Assembly: GCF_947489035.1 (NCBI RefSeq)
Contig: NZ_CANLCI010000026.1
Location: 1-60,865, forward strand
Reading direction: 5' to 3'
DNA length: 60,865 bases
Source: an uncultured Ferrimonas sp.
GTDB taxonomy: Bacteria; Pseudomonadota; Gammaproteobacteria; Enterobacterales; Shewanellaceae
Shown here: piece after piece, positions 52,934-60,865 of the stretch
How the letters are laid out: each line of letters opens with the position of its first letter
Position numbering within the stretch: the first letter of the stretch is position 1
The notes under the pieces: generated by a model
Told to the model about the DNA's origin: nothing
Databases searched by the model: none
The model's input: the letters and a program-made list of their open reading frames with translations, nothing else
Position numbers and translations under genes: made by a program

Positions 52934-53416
52934 TTAAAAAAACGGCAGATGACAAGTGGGCAGTTGATGCTTACCGAGGTAGTTTTGGTGGTATTCCTCG
53001 GCCAGATAGAAGGTTTGTGCCGGGCTTATCTCCGTCACAATGGTTTTCCCAGCCCAGTAGCCACTCTGGCCTTGCTGTCGTTTCGATAGCAGTGCCTGTT
53101 GACGTTGGCTGTCATCATGGAAAAACACCACGCTTCGATACTGGCTGCCCACGTCTTCCCCTTGTTGAAACAAGGTGGTGGGATTATGGAACTGCCAAAA
53201 CACCGCTAAAATCTCGGGAAAGCTGACAACCCGCTCATCAAACTCCAACTGCACCACTTCGGCGTGGCCGCTGTCGCCTTGCTTTACCTCGGCGTAGCTT
53301 GGGTGCTCAATATGACCGCCCATATAACCACAGCGTACGGCAGTAACACCGTCAATCTCTTTCAGAAATTGCTCTACACCCCAAAAACATCCGGCGCCGA
53401 TCGTTGCTGTGGCCAT
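52934..53416 (-). CDS. msrA: Peptide-methionine (S)-S-oxide reductase
   Basis: 160 residues. The catalytic Cys is in IGAGCFWGVEQFL (C10); EVVQLEFDERVVSFPEILAVFWQFHNPTT and DVGSQYRSVVFFHDD follow, as in MsrA. It repairs oxidised methionine with thioredoxin. The short form lacks the long N-terminal extension of E. coli MsrA. Divergent from astE. Confidence 0.95.
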   Translation of the reverse strand: MATATIGAGCFWGVEQFLKEIDGVTAVRCGYMGGHIEHPSYAEVKQGDSGHAEVVQLEFDERVVSFPEILAVFWQFHNPTTLFQQGEDVGSQYRSVVFFHDDSQRQQALLSKRQQGQSGYWAGKTIVTEISPAQTFYLAEEYHQNYLGKHQLPTCHLPFF

Positions 53417-53601
53417 ATCTTTTCCTCTTTGCTGCAGACTTAACCGTGATCTAATTCGTCATGGCAGTTAAGCCGTTTGGATGGCTATATGTCCGTAAGC
53501 TTAATGTAACAGCAGCAAGATCACAACATCGGCGCAAAAGAGAATTCTGTTGGGGCGATTGTTACAATGCGTCGATAGTCGAACGCCCAAGGAGAGGTGC
53601 T

Positions 53602-54609
53602 GTGCTACAACACAATCAAGATCTGCTTGCTCATACGCTGGCCCATCCACAATCCCTGCCACAAACCGAACGCTTTACTCTGACCGATGGCACTGTGGTG
53701 TCGTTAGCGGAAGTGGGCGTACTGCGGTTTGAACCCCAGCAGCCGCAAGGGGCTGATCTGGTGCTGTCTGCCGGTGTGCACGGCAATGAAACCGCCCCCA
53801 TCGAGTTAGTGAACCGCTTGGTTAAACAGTTGCTTAGTGGTGTGTTGCCATGCCGTAACCGCTTACTGATCTTATTGGGTAACCCACCGGCGATGGTGGT
53901 GGGCAAGCGCGAGCTTGAACACAACATGAATCGCTTGTTCAGTGGCAATCACCAACGTTATCAAGGCGACGAAGCCAACCGGGCCAAGGTGCTAGAAGCA
54001 GCGGTTCAGGACTTTTTTGAGGCGCGCGCGGGCGAGCGTTATCACTACGATCTGCACACTGCGATCCGTGATTCGAAACGAGAAAAATTTGCCATCTACC
54101 CGTTTCGCCATGGCAAGCCATGGAAAAAGCAGCAACTGCGTTTTCTGGCCAATTGCGGAGTCGACACCACCTTATTGATCCATTCGCCGCAATCCACTTT
54201 CAGCTATTTTAGCTCGAACCAGTTTGGTGCCGACGCCTTCACGGTAGAGCTTGGTAAGGTGCGCCCCTTTGGTCAAAACGATCCCAAATCCTTGGCTCAA
54301 ATCGAGGCACAACTGCAACGCTTTATTGCGGCACAGCCACTGCAATTGGGCGAAGACGCGGCGATGACGGTGTTTGATGTGGCGCAAGAGATCAATAAGA
54401 ACTCGGCCGATTTTGCACTTAACTTTGCCGATAACGCAGCTAACTTCAGCGAATTCAAACAAGGCGAGCTGTTGGCCAGTGATGGCGAACAGGAGTTTAG
54501 AGTGCAAGCCAAGCAAGAAGCGATTGTGTTCCCTAATGCCAAGGTCGCCACTGGCCAACGGGCACTGCTTACAGTCGTGCCGGTGGGGCCAGATCAACCG
54601 TTTGTGTAA
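53602..54609 (+). CDS. astE: Succinylglutamate desuccinylase
   Basis: 335 residues from a GTG at 53602 with AAGGAG seven bases upstream; the longer frame starts in noncoding DNA. M14-like zinc site: SAGVHGNETAPIELV, LGNPPAMVVGKRELEHNMNRLF, and YDLHTAIRDSKREKFAIYP, with VELGKVRPFGQND. Last step of the arginine AST pathway, releasing succinate and glutamate. The rest of the ast genes are not here. Confidence 0.93.
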   Translation: MLQHNQDLLAHTLAHPQSLPQTERFTLTDGTVVSLAEVGVLRFEPQQPQGADLVLSAGVHGNETAPIELVNRLVKQLLSGVLPCRNRLLILLGNPPAMVVGKRELEHNMNRLFSGNHQRYQGDEANRAKVLEAAVQDFFEARAGERYHYDLHTAIRDSKREKFAIYPFRHGKPWKKQQLRFLANCGVDTTLLIHSPQSTFSYFSSNQFGADAFTVELGKVRPFGQNDPKSLAQIEAQLQRFIAAQPLQLGEDAAMTVFDVAQEINKNSADFALNFADNAANFSEFKQGELLASDGEQEFRVQAKQEAIVFPNAKVATGQRALLTVVPVGPDQPFV

Positions 54610-54630
54610 AAAGGTCTGACCGAAGGCGGT

Positions 54631-54648
54631 TGTAAATAGCGATTTACA
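54631..54648 (+). promoter_or_regulatory. TyrR-type box upstream of the bkd operon
   Basis: TGTAAATAGCGATTTACA is an exact match to the TyrR consensus TGTAAA-N6-TTTACA, 133 bp before the first bkd ATG. In Shewanella-like bacteria TyrR-family regulators are reported to control amino-acid catabolism; control here is inference. The rest of the 172-bp region shows an imperfect second hairpin near 54665-54697. Confidence 0.65.
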
Positions 54649-54781
54649 GAACCGCGCAAAGCCAGTGGTGGCGCAATCTCTCCCTTGGTTGCACCACCTT
54701 TCTGTGGCAGGTAGTTTTCAACAAGCTGATAAAAATAATCACAATTTGGCAACCCCACACATGACAACCGGACGTTAAGTG

Positions 54782-55966
54782 ATGACAGACAATTCTGCCC
54801 AGTTAGGGCAACAGCATCAGGCGCAACTGGTCGATGGCCACGCCTTCAACTTCCCTACGTTGAAGGTGCTGCAAGCTGATGGCAGCGTGTATGAGCAAGC
54901 TCAGCTGCCGCAAATCGACCAAGCGTTAGCGCTGAAGATGTACCACAGCTGCGTATTCACCCGAGTATTGGATGAACGCATGCTGGCGGCCCAGCGTCAG
55001 GGGCGGATCAGCTTCTACATGACCTGTACCGGCGAAGAAGCCGCCGTGATTGGTGCCGCAGCCGCGTTAGACGCAGAAGACATGATCATGGCGCAGTACC
55101 GTGAACATGCGGCGTTGCACCTGCGCGGTTTTACCACCGAACAATTTATGAACCAGATGTTCTCTAACGAGCTGGATCTGGGCAAAGGTCGGCAGATGCC
55201 GATCCATTACGGCAGCAAAGCGCTGCATTACATGACCATTTCGTCGCCACTGGGCACGCAAATTCCGCAAGCCTCAGGCTACGCCTATGGCCAAAAGATG
55301 CAGGGCAAAGACAACGTCACGCTGTGTTTCTTCGGTGAAGGCGCGGCATCGGAAGGGGACTTCCATGCGGGCCTGAACATGGCCGCCGTGCATGCGGCTC
55401 CGGCGATTTTCTTCTGTCGTAACAACGGCTATGCCATCTCGACGCCCGCCAATGAACAGTTTGCGGGCGACGGCATTGCCCCCCGTGGCATGGGTTACGG
55501 CATCAAAACCATTCGGGTTGATGGCAACGACATGTTGGCGGTATTGGCCGCGACTCAGTTGGCGCGCAAAGTGGCGCTAGAGCAAAGCTGCCCAGTACTG
55601 ATCGAAGCGATGACCTACCGCTTAGGCGCGCATTCCAGCTCGGATGATCCATCCGGTTACCGCAGCAAAGAGGAAGAGGCCAAGTGGCAGCAACACGATC
55701 CGGTGCTGCGCTATAAGCTGTGGTTGATTGCTCAAGGTTGGTGGGATGAAAGCGAAGATGAAGCGCTGTTCCAGCACTACAAACAAGAGGTGTTGGCGGC
55801 GGTGAAGGTGGCAGAGAAAATCGATATGCCACCGCTCAGCTCGCTGGTAACCGACGTGTTTGACGAAGTGCCTAAGCATCTGCAACAGCAACTTGAGCAA
55901 GTGAAAACCCAAGTGCAGCAATACCCAGAATATTACCGCCTCACCGCTGGCAAGGAGCAGAAGTAA
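54782..55966 (+). CDS. bkdA1: Branched-chain 2-oxoacid dehydrogenase E1, alpha subunit
   Basis: 394 residues from the ATG at 54782 (the GTG just before is in frame). Thiamine-diphosphate fold: [45 protein letters not shown], and the Mg-ThDP motif [39 protein letters not shown]; phosphorylation-loop-like [16 protein letters not shown]. It decarboxylates the 2-oxo acids of Val, Leu and Ile. Coupled to bkdA2 by a one-base overlap. Confidence 0.95.
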   Translation: MTDNSAQLGQQHQAQLVDGHAFNFPTLKVLQADGSVYEQAQLPQIDQALALKMYHSCVFTRVLDERMLAAQRQGRISFYMTCTGEEAAVIGAAAALDAEDMIMAQYREHAALHLRGFTTEQFMNQMFSNELDLGKGRQMPIHYGSKALHYMTISSPLGTQIPQASGYAYGQKMQGKDNVTLCFFGEGAASEGDFHAGLNMAAVHAAPAIFFCRNNGYAISTPANEQFAGDGIAPRGMGYGIKTIRVDGNDMLAVLAATQLARKVALEQSCPVLIEAMTYRLGAHSSSDDPSGYRSKEEEAKWQQHDPVLRYKLWLIAQGWWDESEDEALFQHYKQEVLAAVKVAEKIDMPPLSSLVTDVFDEVPKHLQQQLEQVKTQVQQYPEYYRLTAGKEQK

Positions 55967-56943
55967 TGGCTCAAATGAATCTACTACACGCCATTAACGA
56001 AGCCCTTGATATTGCCATGGGCAATGATGAACGAGTGCTGGTGTTCGGCGAAGACGTTGGTCACTTCGGCGGGGTGTTTCGTGCCACCGCCAAGCTGCAA
56101 GATAAGTACGGTAAGGCGCGTTGCTTTAATACGCCGCTGACTGAGCAGGGGATCATCGGTTTTGCCAACGGCTTGGCCGCGCAAGGGATGCGCCCGGTTG
56201 CTGAGATCCAGTTTGCCGATTACATCTTTCCGGCCTTCGATCAGATCGTTAACGAAACCGCCAAGTTCCGCTATCGCAGCGGCAATGAATTTGATGTCGG
56301 CGGCTTAACCATTCGTACCCCATACGGTGGTGGCATTGCCGGTGGTCACTATCATTCGCAGTCACCAGAAGCCTACTTTACCCAAACCCCAGGGTTGAAA
56401 GTGGTGGTGCCGCGTAACCCAGAACAAGCCAAAGGGCTGTTGTTGGCTTCGATCCGCGACGATAACCCAGTGATCTTCTTTGAACCTAAACGGATCTATC
56501 GCGCTTCGGTAGGTGAAGTGCCAGAAGGGGATTACGAGATCCCACTGTCGCAAGCGGAAGTGGTGCAAGAGGGCACAGACATCACCCTACTGGGCTGGGG
56601 CGCACAGATGGAGTTGATTGAAAACGCCGCTAAGCGTGCCGCCAAAGAGGGGATCAGCTGCGAGATCATCGATCTGCGTACGTTGATGCCGTGGGATGTG
56701 GACACCGTTGCTGCCTCGGTGGTGAAAACGGGCCGCTTGCTGATCAGCCACGAAGCCCCGCTCAGCGGTGGCTTTGCCGGCGAGATCGCCGCCACCATTC
56801 AAGATCAATGCTTCTTACATCTGGAGTCGCCAATCGCTCGCGTGTGTGGCTTGGATACGCCGTACCCATTGTCGTTGGAAAAGGAACACATGGCCAACGA
56901 ACACAAGATCTTTGAAGCGATCAAAACCAGCGTCAATTTCTAA
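55966..56943 (+). CDS. bkdA2: Branched-chain 2-oxoacid dehydrogenase E1, beta subunit
   Basis: 325 residues: [70 protein letters not shown] and [18 protein letters not shown]. Forms the alpha2beta2 E1 with the preceding product. Nine bases before the E2 ATG. Confidence 0.95.
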   Translation: MAQMNLLHAINEALDIAMGNDERVLVFGEDVGHFGGVFRATAKLQDKYGKARCFNTPLTEQGIIGFANGLAAQGMRPVAEIQFADYIFPAFDQIVNETAKFRYRSGNEFDVGGLTIRTPYGGGIAGGHYHSQSPEAYFTQTPGLKVVVPRNPEQAKGLLLASIRDDNPVIFFEPKRIYRASVGEVPEGDYEIPLSQAEVVQEGTDITLLGWGAQMELIENAAKRAAKEGISCEIIDLRTLMPWDVDTVAASVVKTGRLLISHEAPLSGGFAGEIAATIQDQCFLHLESPIARVCGLDTPYPLSLEKEHMANEHKIFEAIKTSVNF

Positions 56944-56952
56944 GGAGTGGCA

Positions 56953-58515
56953 ATGATTAAGGATTTTATCTTGCCGGATATCGGCGAGGGCGTAGTTGAG
57001 TGTGAACTGGTGGAATGGCTAGTGGCCGAAGGCGACACCATTGCCGAGGATCAGCCAATTGCCGATGTGATGACCGATAAAGCGTTGGTGCAGATCCCCG
57101 CTCCCTACGAGGGCGTGATCACCAAGTTGTACTATCGCAAAGGCCAAGTGGCGAAGGTGCACCAGCCGTTGTTCCAAGTGGAACTGACTGGCAGTACCGA
57201 GCAACCCGCGCCAGTGGCAGCCCCAGAGCCTGCCGCGGCAATCGCACCAACACCGGCGAATAACACTCAGATCAACGACTTTATTTTGCCCGACATTGGC
57301 GAAGGCATTGTGGAGTGTGAGCTGGTGGAATGGCTGGTGGCCGAAGGCGACCACGTTGACGAAGATCAGCCGATTTGCGATGTGATGACCGACAAAGCGT
57401 TGGTGCAAATTCCCGCCAAAGAAGCCGGCGTTATTCATAAGCTGTATTACCGGAAAGGCCAAGTGGCTAAGGTGCATCAGCCCTTGTTTGCGTTGGCGGT
57501 AGCGGGCACAAGCCAAGCCGCAGCAGATGCTGCGGTAAATGGCAACGCAGCGGCAGCGGTTGTGAGCGCTGACGTTACTGACAGCGGCCACACATCAAGC
57601 AGCGCAAATCGCGGCGGTAAGGCCGTTGCCAGCCCAGCAGTACGGCGCTTAGCGCGGGAAAAAGAGGTGGATCTGAGCTTGGTGGCCGGAACCGGTAAAA
57701 ATGGCCGCATCTATAAAGAGGATCTGCACCGCTACTTAGAAGTGGGCAGCAGTGACGCTCCAGCCGCCGCTGCGACAGCGCCATCCACCCCTGTTACCGC
57801 CGCCAGTGACGGCGACCGAGTTGAGCCGATCCGCGGCATTAAAGCGGCGATGGCGAAGCAGATGGTTGCCTCGGTCCAGACCATTCCTCATTTCACTTAC
57901 TGTGAAGAGTTTGATCTGACTGAGCTGGTGGCATTGCGGAAAAACCTGAACGCACAATATGCTGATCAGGGCATCAAGCTAAGCTTTATGCCGTTCTTTA
58001 TTAAGGCATTATCCTTGGCGGTGGCGCAGTTCCCCGTGGTTAACAGCCGCGTAAATGCAGACTGCACAGAGCTGACCTACTTGGCGGATCACAACATTGG
58101 CATGGCGGTTGATGGCAAGCTGGGCTTGATGGTACCGAACATCAAACAGGTGCAACACAAGTCGATTTTGGAAGTGGCCGATGAAGTGAAGCGGTTGATC
58201 AAAGCCGCCCGTGATGGCCGCGTTGCTCCTGCGGATCTGCAAGGTGGTACCATTTCGATCTCGAACATTGGTGCCATTGGCGGCACCATTGCCACGCCGA
58301 TCATCAATAAACCCGAAGTGGCGATTGTGGCGCTGGGTAAACTGCAGCAGTTGCCGCGCTTTAACAGCAAGGGCGAAGTGGAAGCTCGCACCATCATGCA
58401 AGTGAGTTGGTCTGGGGATCACCGCGTGATTGATGGCGGCACCATTGCGCGCTTCTGCAACTTGTGGCGCAACTACCTAGAACAGCCAGAGATGATGCTG
58501 ATGGCGATGCGTTAA
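56953..58515 (+). CDS. bkdB: Branched-chain 2-oxoacid dehydrogenase E2 with two lipoyl domains
   Basis: 520 residues from the ATG at 56953, five bases after AAGGAG. Two lipoyl domains have the same DVMTDKALVQIPA site (K43 and K148) and are nearly identical over about 75 residues. A peripheral-subunit-binding domain (SPAVRRLAREKEVDLSLVAGTGKNGRI) and the acyltransferase core follow, ending with GDHRVIDGGTIARF (catalytic His). It transfers the acyl group to CoA. Most bacterial BkdB proteins have one lipoyl domain. E3 is not encoded here. Confidence 0.95.
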   Translation: MIKDFILPDIGEGVVECELVEWLVAEGDTIAEDQPIADVMTDKALVQIPAPYEGVITKLYYRKGQVAKVHQPLFQVELTGSTEQPAPVAAPEPAAAIAPTPANNTQINDFILPDIGEGIVECELVEWLVAEGDHVDEDQPICDVMTDKALVQIPAKEAGVIHKLYYRKGQVAKVHQPLFALAVAGTSQAAADAAVNGNAAAAVVSADVTDSGHTSSSANRGGKAVASPAVRRLAREKEVDLSLVAGTGKNGRIYKEDLHRYLEVGSSDAPAAAATAPSTPVTAASDGDRVEPIRGIKAAMAKQMVASVQTIPHFTYCEEFDLTELVALRKNLNAQYADQGIKLSFMPFFIKALSLAVAQFPVVNSRVNADCTELTYLADHNIGMAVDGKLGLMVPNIKQVQHKSILEVADEVKRLIKAARDGRVAPADLQGGTISISNIGAIGGTIATPIINKPEVAIVALGKLQQLPRFNSKGEVEARTIMQVSWSGDHRVIDGGTIARFCNLWRNYLEQPEMMLMAMR

Positions 58516-58542
58516 GTCGCAGCACCTCACAGCACCAAAGTC

Positions 58543-58575
58543 ACAAGGCACCGTAATGGTGCCTTGTTTGTTTTG
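58543..58575 (+). terminator. Rho-independent terminator of the bkd operon
   Basis: ACAAGGCACC, loop GTAAT, GGTGCCTTGT then T-rich TTGTTTT. Confidence 0.85.
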
Positions 58576-58751
58576 GTCACTTGCCGGAGACAAGACGTGC
58601 TGCGGTTAAGTGGCGGCGCCAAGGCGTACAGAACCGACCGAAAAGCAGCAATTAACGTGGATTTAAATGGCAGTATTGTTCGGTTGGAGGTTAACCTGAG
58701 TTTCAGCTTTTCGTATAATGGCGCCAATTCGTAGTAGAGGCACTGATCTGA

Positions 58752-59816
58752 ATGTTAGAAGCACCCGTGGTTGACGACTTGCACTACCCCTTCCCGCCAA
58801 AGCCACTGCCGTTAACCGACGCGCAAAAGGCTGAGACAAAAGCACGCATTAAACGCTTGCTGCAAGAGAAGGACGCGGTGCTGGTTGCGCACTATTACAC
58901 CGATCCTGAGATCCAAGCGCTGGCAGAAGAGACCGGCGGTTGTGTGGCTGACTCATTAGAGATGGCCCGTTTCGGTAACGATCATCCGGCGAAAACCCTT
59001 GTGGTGGCTGGGGTGCGCTTTATGGGGGAAACCGCAAAAACCCTAACCCCAGAAAAAACCGTGCTGATGCCAAACCTCGATGCCACCTGTTCGTTGGACT
59101 TAGGTTGCCCAGCGGATCAGTTTGCGGAATTTTGCGATGCTCACCCGGATCACACTGTAGTGGTGTACGCCAACACCTCGGCAGCGGTTAAAGCCCGTGC
59201 TGATTGGGTGGTCACCTCTTCTATTGCGTTAGAGATTGTCGAGCACCTGGATAGCGAAGGTCATCAAATCATCTGGGGGCCAGATCGTCACCTAGGGGGT
59301 TACATCGCCAAGCAAACCGGCGCTGAAATGCTGATGTGGCAAGGCGCTTGTGTGGTTCACGACGAATTTAAAGCCAAGGCGTTGTTTGAACTGAAAGCAG
59401 CCAACCCGAATGCGGCGGTACTGGTGCACCCAGAATCCCCCGAATCCGTGGTGGCCATCGCCGATGCCGTAGGGTCCACCTCGCAGCTGATCAAAGCCAG
59501 CCAAGAGATGGATAACGACACCTTTATCGTGGCGACCGATAAAGGGATCTTCTACAAGATGGAGCAGCTCTCACCAGAGAAAACCTTCATCGAAGCGCCA
59601 ACCGGCGGTAATGGCGCGACCTGTCGTAGTTGCGCCCACTGCCCATGGATGGCAATGAATGGCCTTGATGCCATTGCCAAGTCGTTAGAAAACAGCGACA
59701 AGAGCGAGCATGAAGTGCACGTTGATCCGGCCTTGGCCGAAAAAGCGATGATCCCGCTAAACCGGATGCTGGATTTTGCTGCCACCTTAAAGGCGGTAGT
59801 GAAAGGCAACGCCTGA
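58752..59816 (+). CDS. nadA: Quinolinate synthase NadA
   Basis: 354 residues. [30 protein letters not shown] is the substrate site; the [4Fe-4S] ligands are the Cys of [11 protein letters not shown], of [14 protein letters not shown] and of [15 protein letters not shown]. It condenses iminoaspartate with dihydroxyacetone phosphate for NAD synthesis. A stable-RNA promoter lies 880 bp downstream, echoing the nadA-tRNA neighbourhood of other gammaproteobacteria. Confidence 0.96.
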   Translation: MLEAPVVDDLHYPFPPKPLPLTDAQKAETKARIKRLLQEKDAVLVAHYYTDPEIQALAEETGGCVADSLEMARFGNDHPAKTLVVAGVRFMGETAKTLTPEKTVLMPNLDATCSLDLGCPADQFAEFCDAHPDHTVVVYANTSAAVKARADWVVTSSIALEIVEHLDSEGHQIIWGPDRHLGGYIAKQTGAEMLMWQGACVVHDEFKAKALFELKAANPNAAVLVHPESPESVVAIADAVGSTSQLIKASQEMDNDTFIVATDKGIFYKMEQLSPEKTFIEAPTGGNGATCRSCAHCPWMAMNGLDAIAKSLENSDKSEHEVHVDPALAEKAMIPLNRMLDFAATLKAVVKGNA

Positions 59817-59837
59817 GCCGAGTCTGAACCTATACTG

Positions 59838-59868
59838 AAAAGCACCGCTTAGGCGGTGCTTTTTTGTG
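59838..59868 (+). terminator. Rho-independent terminator of nadA
   Basis: AAAAGCACCGC, loop TTAG, GCGGTGCTTTT and further T. Confidence 0.9.
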
Positions 59869-59886
59869 TCTGGATGGGAGAAGACG

Positions 59887-60696
59887 ATGACCGAAGGATT
59901 GGTTGCTGGGATCTGCGCCCGGGTTCGTTTGCAATATCATCATGCGCTGGCGCAGTTAGCAGCAGTTGAAAAGGGTGAAGATATTGAGGCGTTGCACCGC
60001 TATCGGGTTAGCCTGCGGAAAAGCCGTTGCTTGCTGGATCTGTTTATAGAGCAGCTGTGGCAGACTCCTGCCTGTGCTATGTCGGCCAGCATGGCGCAGC
60101 AGGCGCGCGTGACCAATCGGCTGCGCGACATCGACGTGTTTGTGCACAGCCTTGAGCAAAATGATCTGCAAATTCACCTGCTGCAATTGCGAAAGCAAGA
60201 GCAGCAACAGATGTTGGTGCAGCTAAAGCAGTTAGAGCGCGAACAGCTGTTGTGTCAGGCACTATTAGGGCTGAAGTGGCCCCGCAATGAGATGCTGCTG
60301 ACTGAGTGCGTTTCGATGGTGTCGGAAGGGTTAAGACAAAGCATCGTTAATCGCTGTGAAGTGGCGTTGGCCAGCAATAAGAGCAAGCATTGGCACAAGG
60401 TGCGCTTGCTGATTAAAAAGCAGCGTTATCTGGCGGATCTGTGTTTACCTCAAGGCCGTTCTGGCCACGCCCAAGAGTGGCAAGACAGGCTTGGGCAGTT
60501 TAATGACAGTTGCACTCAGCTTACTCTTTTGCACTCGTTAACGGAGTTAACGCCAAATCTGGAAGTGCGGATCGATGGCCATGTGGAACGGCTACAGCAA
60601 CTGAAACAATCGCAGAAATGCGCACTGGTGCAGTTGTGTCAGCAAGAGTTGGCGAAAAAAGACCCATTCGGTTTGCTGGTAGAAAAAAACCGTTGA
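59887..60696 (+). CDS. CHAD-domain protein
   Basis: 269 residues from the ATG at 59887. CHAD pattern: IEALHRYRVSLRKSRCLLDLF at about 34-54 (conserved His and Arg/Lys on the inner face), RVTNRLRDIDVFVHSLE, then HKVRLLIKKQRYLADLC and DRLGQFNDSCTQLTLL. CHAD domains bind polyphosphate through a basic pore; the protein may associate with polyphosphate granules. The TGA stop overlaps the -35 of a stable-RNA promoter. Confidence 0.87.
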   Translation: MTEGLVAGICARVRLQYHHALAQLAAVEKGEDIEALHRYRVSLRKSRCLLDLFIEQLWQTPACAMSASMAQQARVTNRLRDIDVFVHSLEQNDLQIHLLQLRKQEQQQMLVQLKQLEREQLLCQALLGLKWPRNEMLLTECVSMVSEGLRQSIVNRCEVALASNKSKHWHKVRLLIKKQRYLADLCLPQGRSGHAQEWQDRLGQFNDSCTQLTLLHSLTELTPNLEVRIDGHVERLQQLKQSQKCALVQLCQQELAKKDPFGLLVEKNR

Positions 60697-60721
60697 CGCT
60701 ACCGCAGTAACTCCCTAATAT
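60693..60721 (+). promoter_or_regulatory. Stable-RNA type promoter at the window edge
   Basis: -35 TTGACG (60693-60698), exactly 17 bp, -10 TAATAT (60716-60721), then a GCGC discriminator. The -35 includes the TGA stop of the CHAD gene. Start near 60728. The transcript would run into the tRNA-leader repeat. Confidence 0.7.
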
Positions 60722-60769
60722 GCGCTTCCCGTAGCAACGGCTTAAACGCCTGCATTGCTGCGAACATTA

Positions 60770-60865
60770 AAGGTCAGGTGTTTGAATCGCTGCCGTTGCG
60801 AAGCAACAGTGGTATTAAGCACGCCTAGCGTGGTTCTTCAGCCTACGCAAAGGTTTGACCCGAGT
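60770..60865 (+). repeat. tRNA-leader repeat, copy C (cut by the window end)
   Basis: Reverse complement of copies A and B at 36.3-36.7 kb: GTTGC-GAA-GCAAC hairpin, GCACGCCTAGCGTGGTTCTTC, GCCTACGCAAAGG and final ACCCGAGT. In copies A and B a tRNA begins 23-26 nt beyond that last block. Confidence 0.75.

Noticed and set aside
1..60865. Mobile elements, phage genes, CRISPR arrays, toxin-antitoxin pairs
   Set aside because: None seen: no transposase, integrase, terminal inverted repeats with target duplication, or regularly spaced repeats. The only repeats are tRNA-linked.

Overview
The window looks like ordinary chromosome of a marine gammaproteobacterium of the Alteromonadales type, closest in gene order to Shewanella/Ferrimonas. 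This is an inference from gene content and order (fldA-ybfE-ybfF facing seqA-pgm; alaA-yfbR; hinT followed by a YcfL-type lipoprotein; nadA followed by a stable-RNA promoter), from the moderately GC-rich codon use and from the frequent GTG starts. I see no insertion sequence, prophage, integrase or CRISPR array.

Layout. 1-5.4 kb, minus strand: a MalY-type C-S lyase, a eukaryote-type glutathione synthetase, a SigZ-like sigma factor, then a DUF1330 / saccharopine-dehydrogenase-like pair. 5.7-17 kb: small metabolic and housekeeping genes (DOPA dioxygenase-like, thioesterase, ketopantoate reductase-like, DUF533/TerB, HAD phosphatase, cardiolipin synthase with an EEP-family hydrolase, PepO-type M13 lipoprotein peptidase, VOC protein, PdxH). 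17-25 kb: a membrane-bound diguanylate cyclase, beta-carbonic anhydrase, an M61 peptidase, then hinT, two hotdog thioesterases and a YcfL-like lipoprotein. 25-29.5 kb: an apparently FNR-controlled 37-residue membrane peptide, then a thiamine-scavenging operon (TPP riboswitch, TonB receptor, thiamine-binding protein, PnuT-type permease, ThiK-type kinase). 29.5-36 kb: a lipoprotein, DoxX, an Ada-AlkA fusion with Ogt, a nitroreductase, a beta-propeller protein and a nucleotide phosphodiesterase. 36.2-36.8 kb: a two-gene tRNA-Ser(GGA) operon on the minus strand. 37-44 kb: YeiH-type exporter, pstSCAB, TM2 protein, MarC. 44-52 kb: alaA-yfbR-dgt, fldA-ybfE-DUF2788, ybfF, seqA-pgm, rbgA. 53-60.7 kb: msrA, astE, the branched-chain 2-oxoacid dehydrogenase operon, nadA and a CHAD protein. 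At the right edge a strong stable-RNA-type promoter and a copy of the tRNA-Ser leader repeat imply another tRNA just outside the window.

How the genes work together. The thiamine block is a full uptake-and-salvage route under one TPP riboswitch. The bkd operon carries an exact TyrR-consensus palindrome and lacks its own E3 gene. The Ada-AlkA/ogt pair is a translationally coupled alkylation-repair unit whose start region lies in a perfect 12-bp inverted repeat. The least familiar arrangement is at the left end: malY and sigZ each carry the same two-part element (GCGTCTT twice, 20 bp apart) immediately upstream, with a glutathione synthetase of eukaryotic type between them. That suggests a small SigZ-controlled thiol/sulfur regulon. 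This is my best candidate for something undescribed, and it rests on sequence pattern only.
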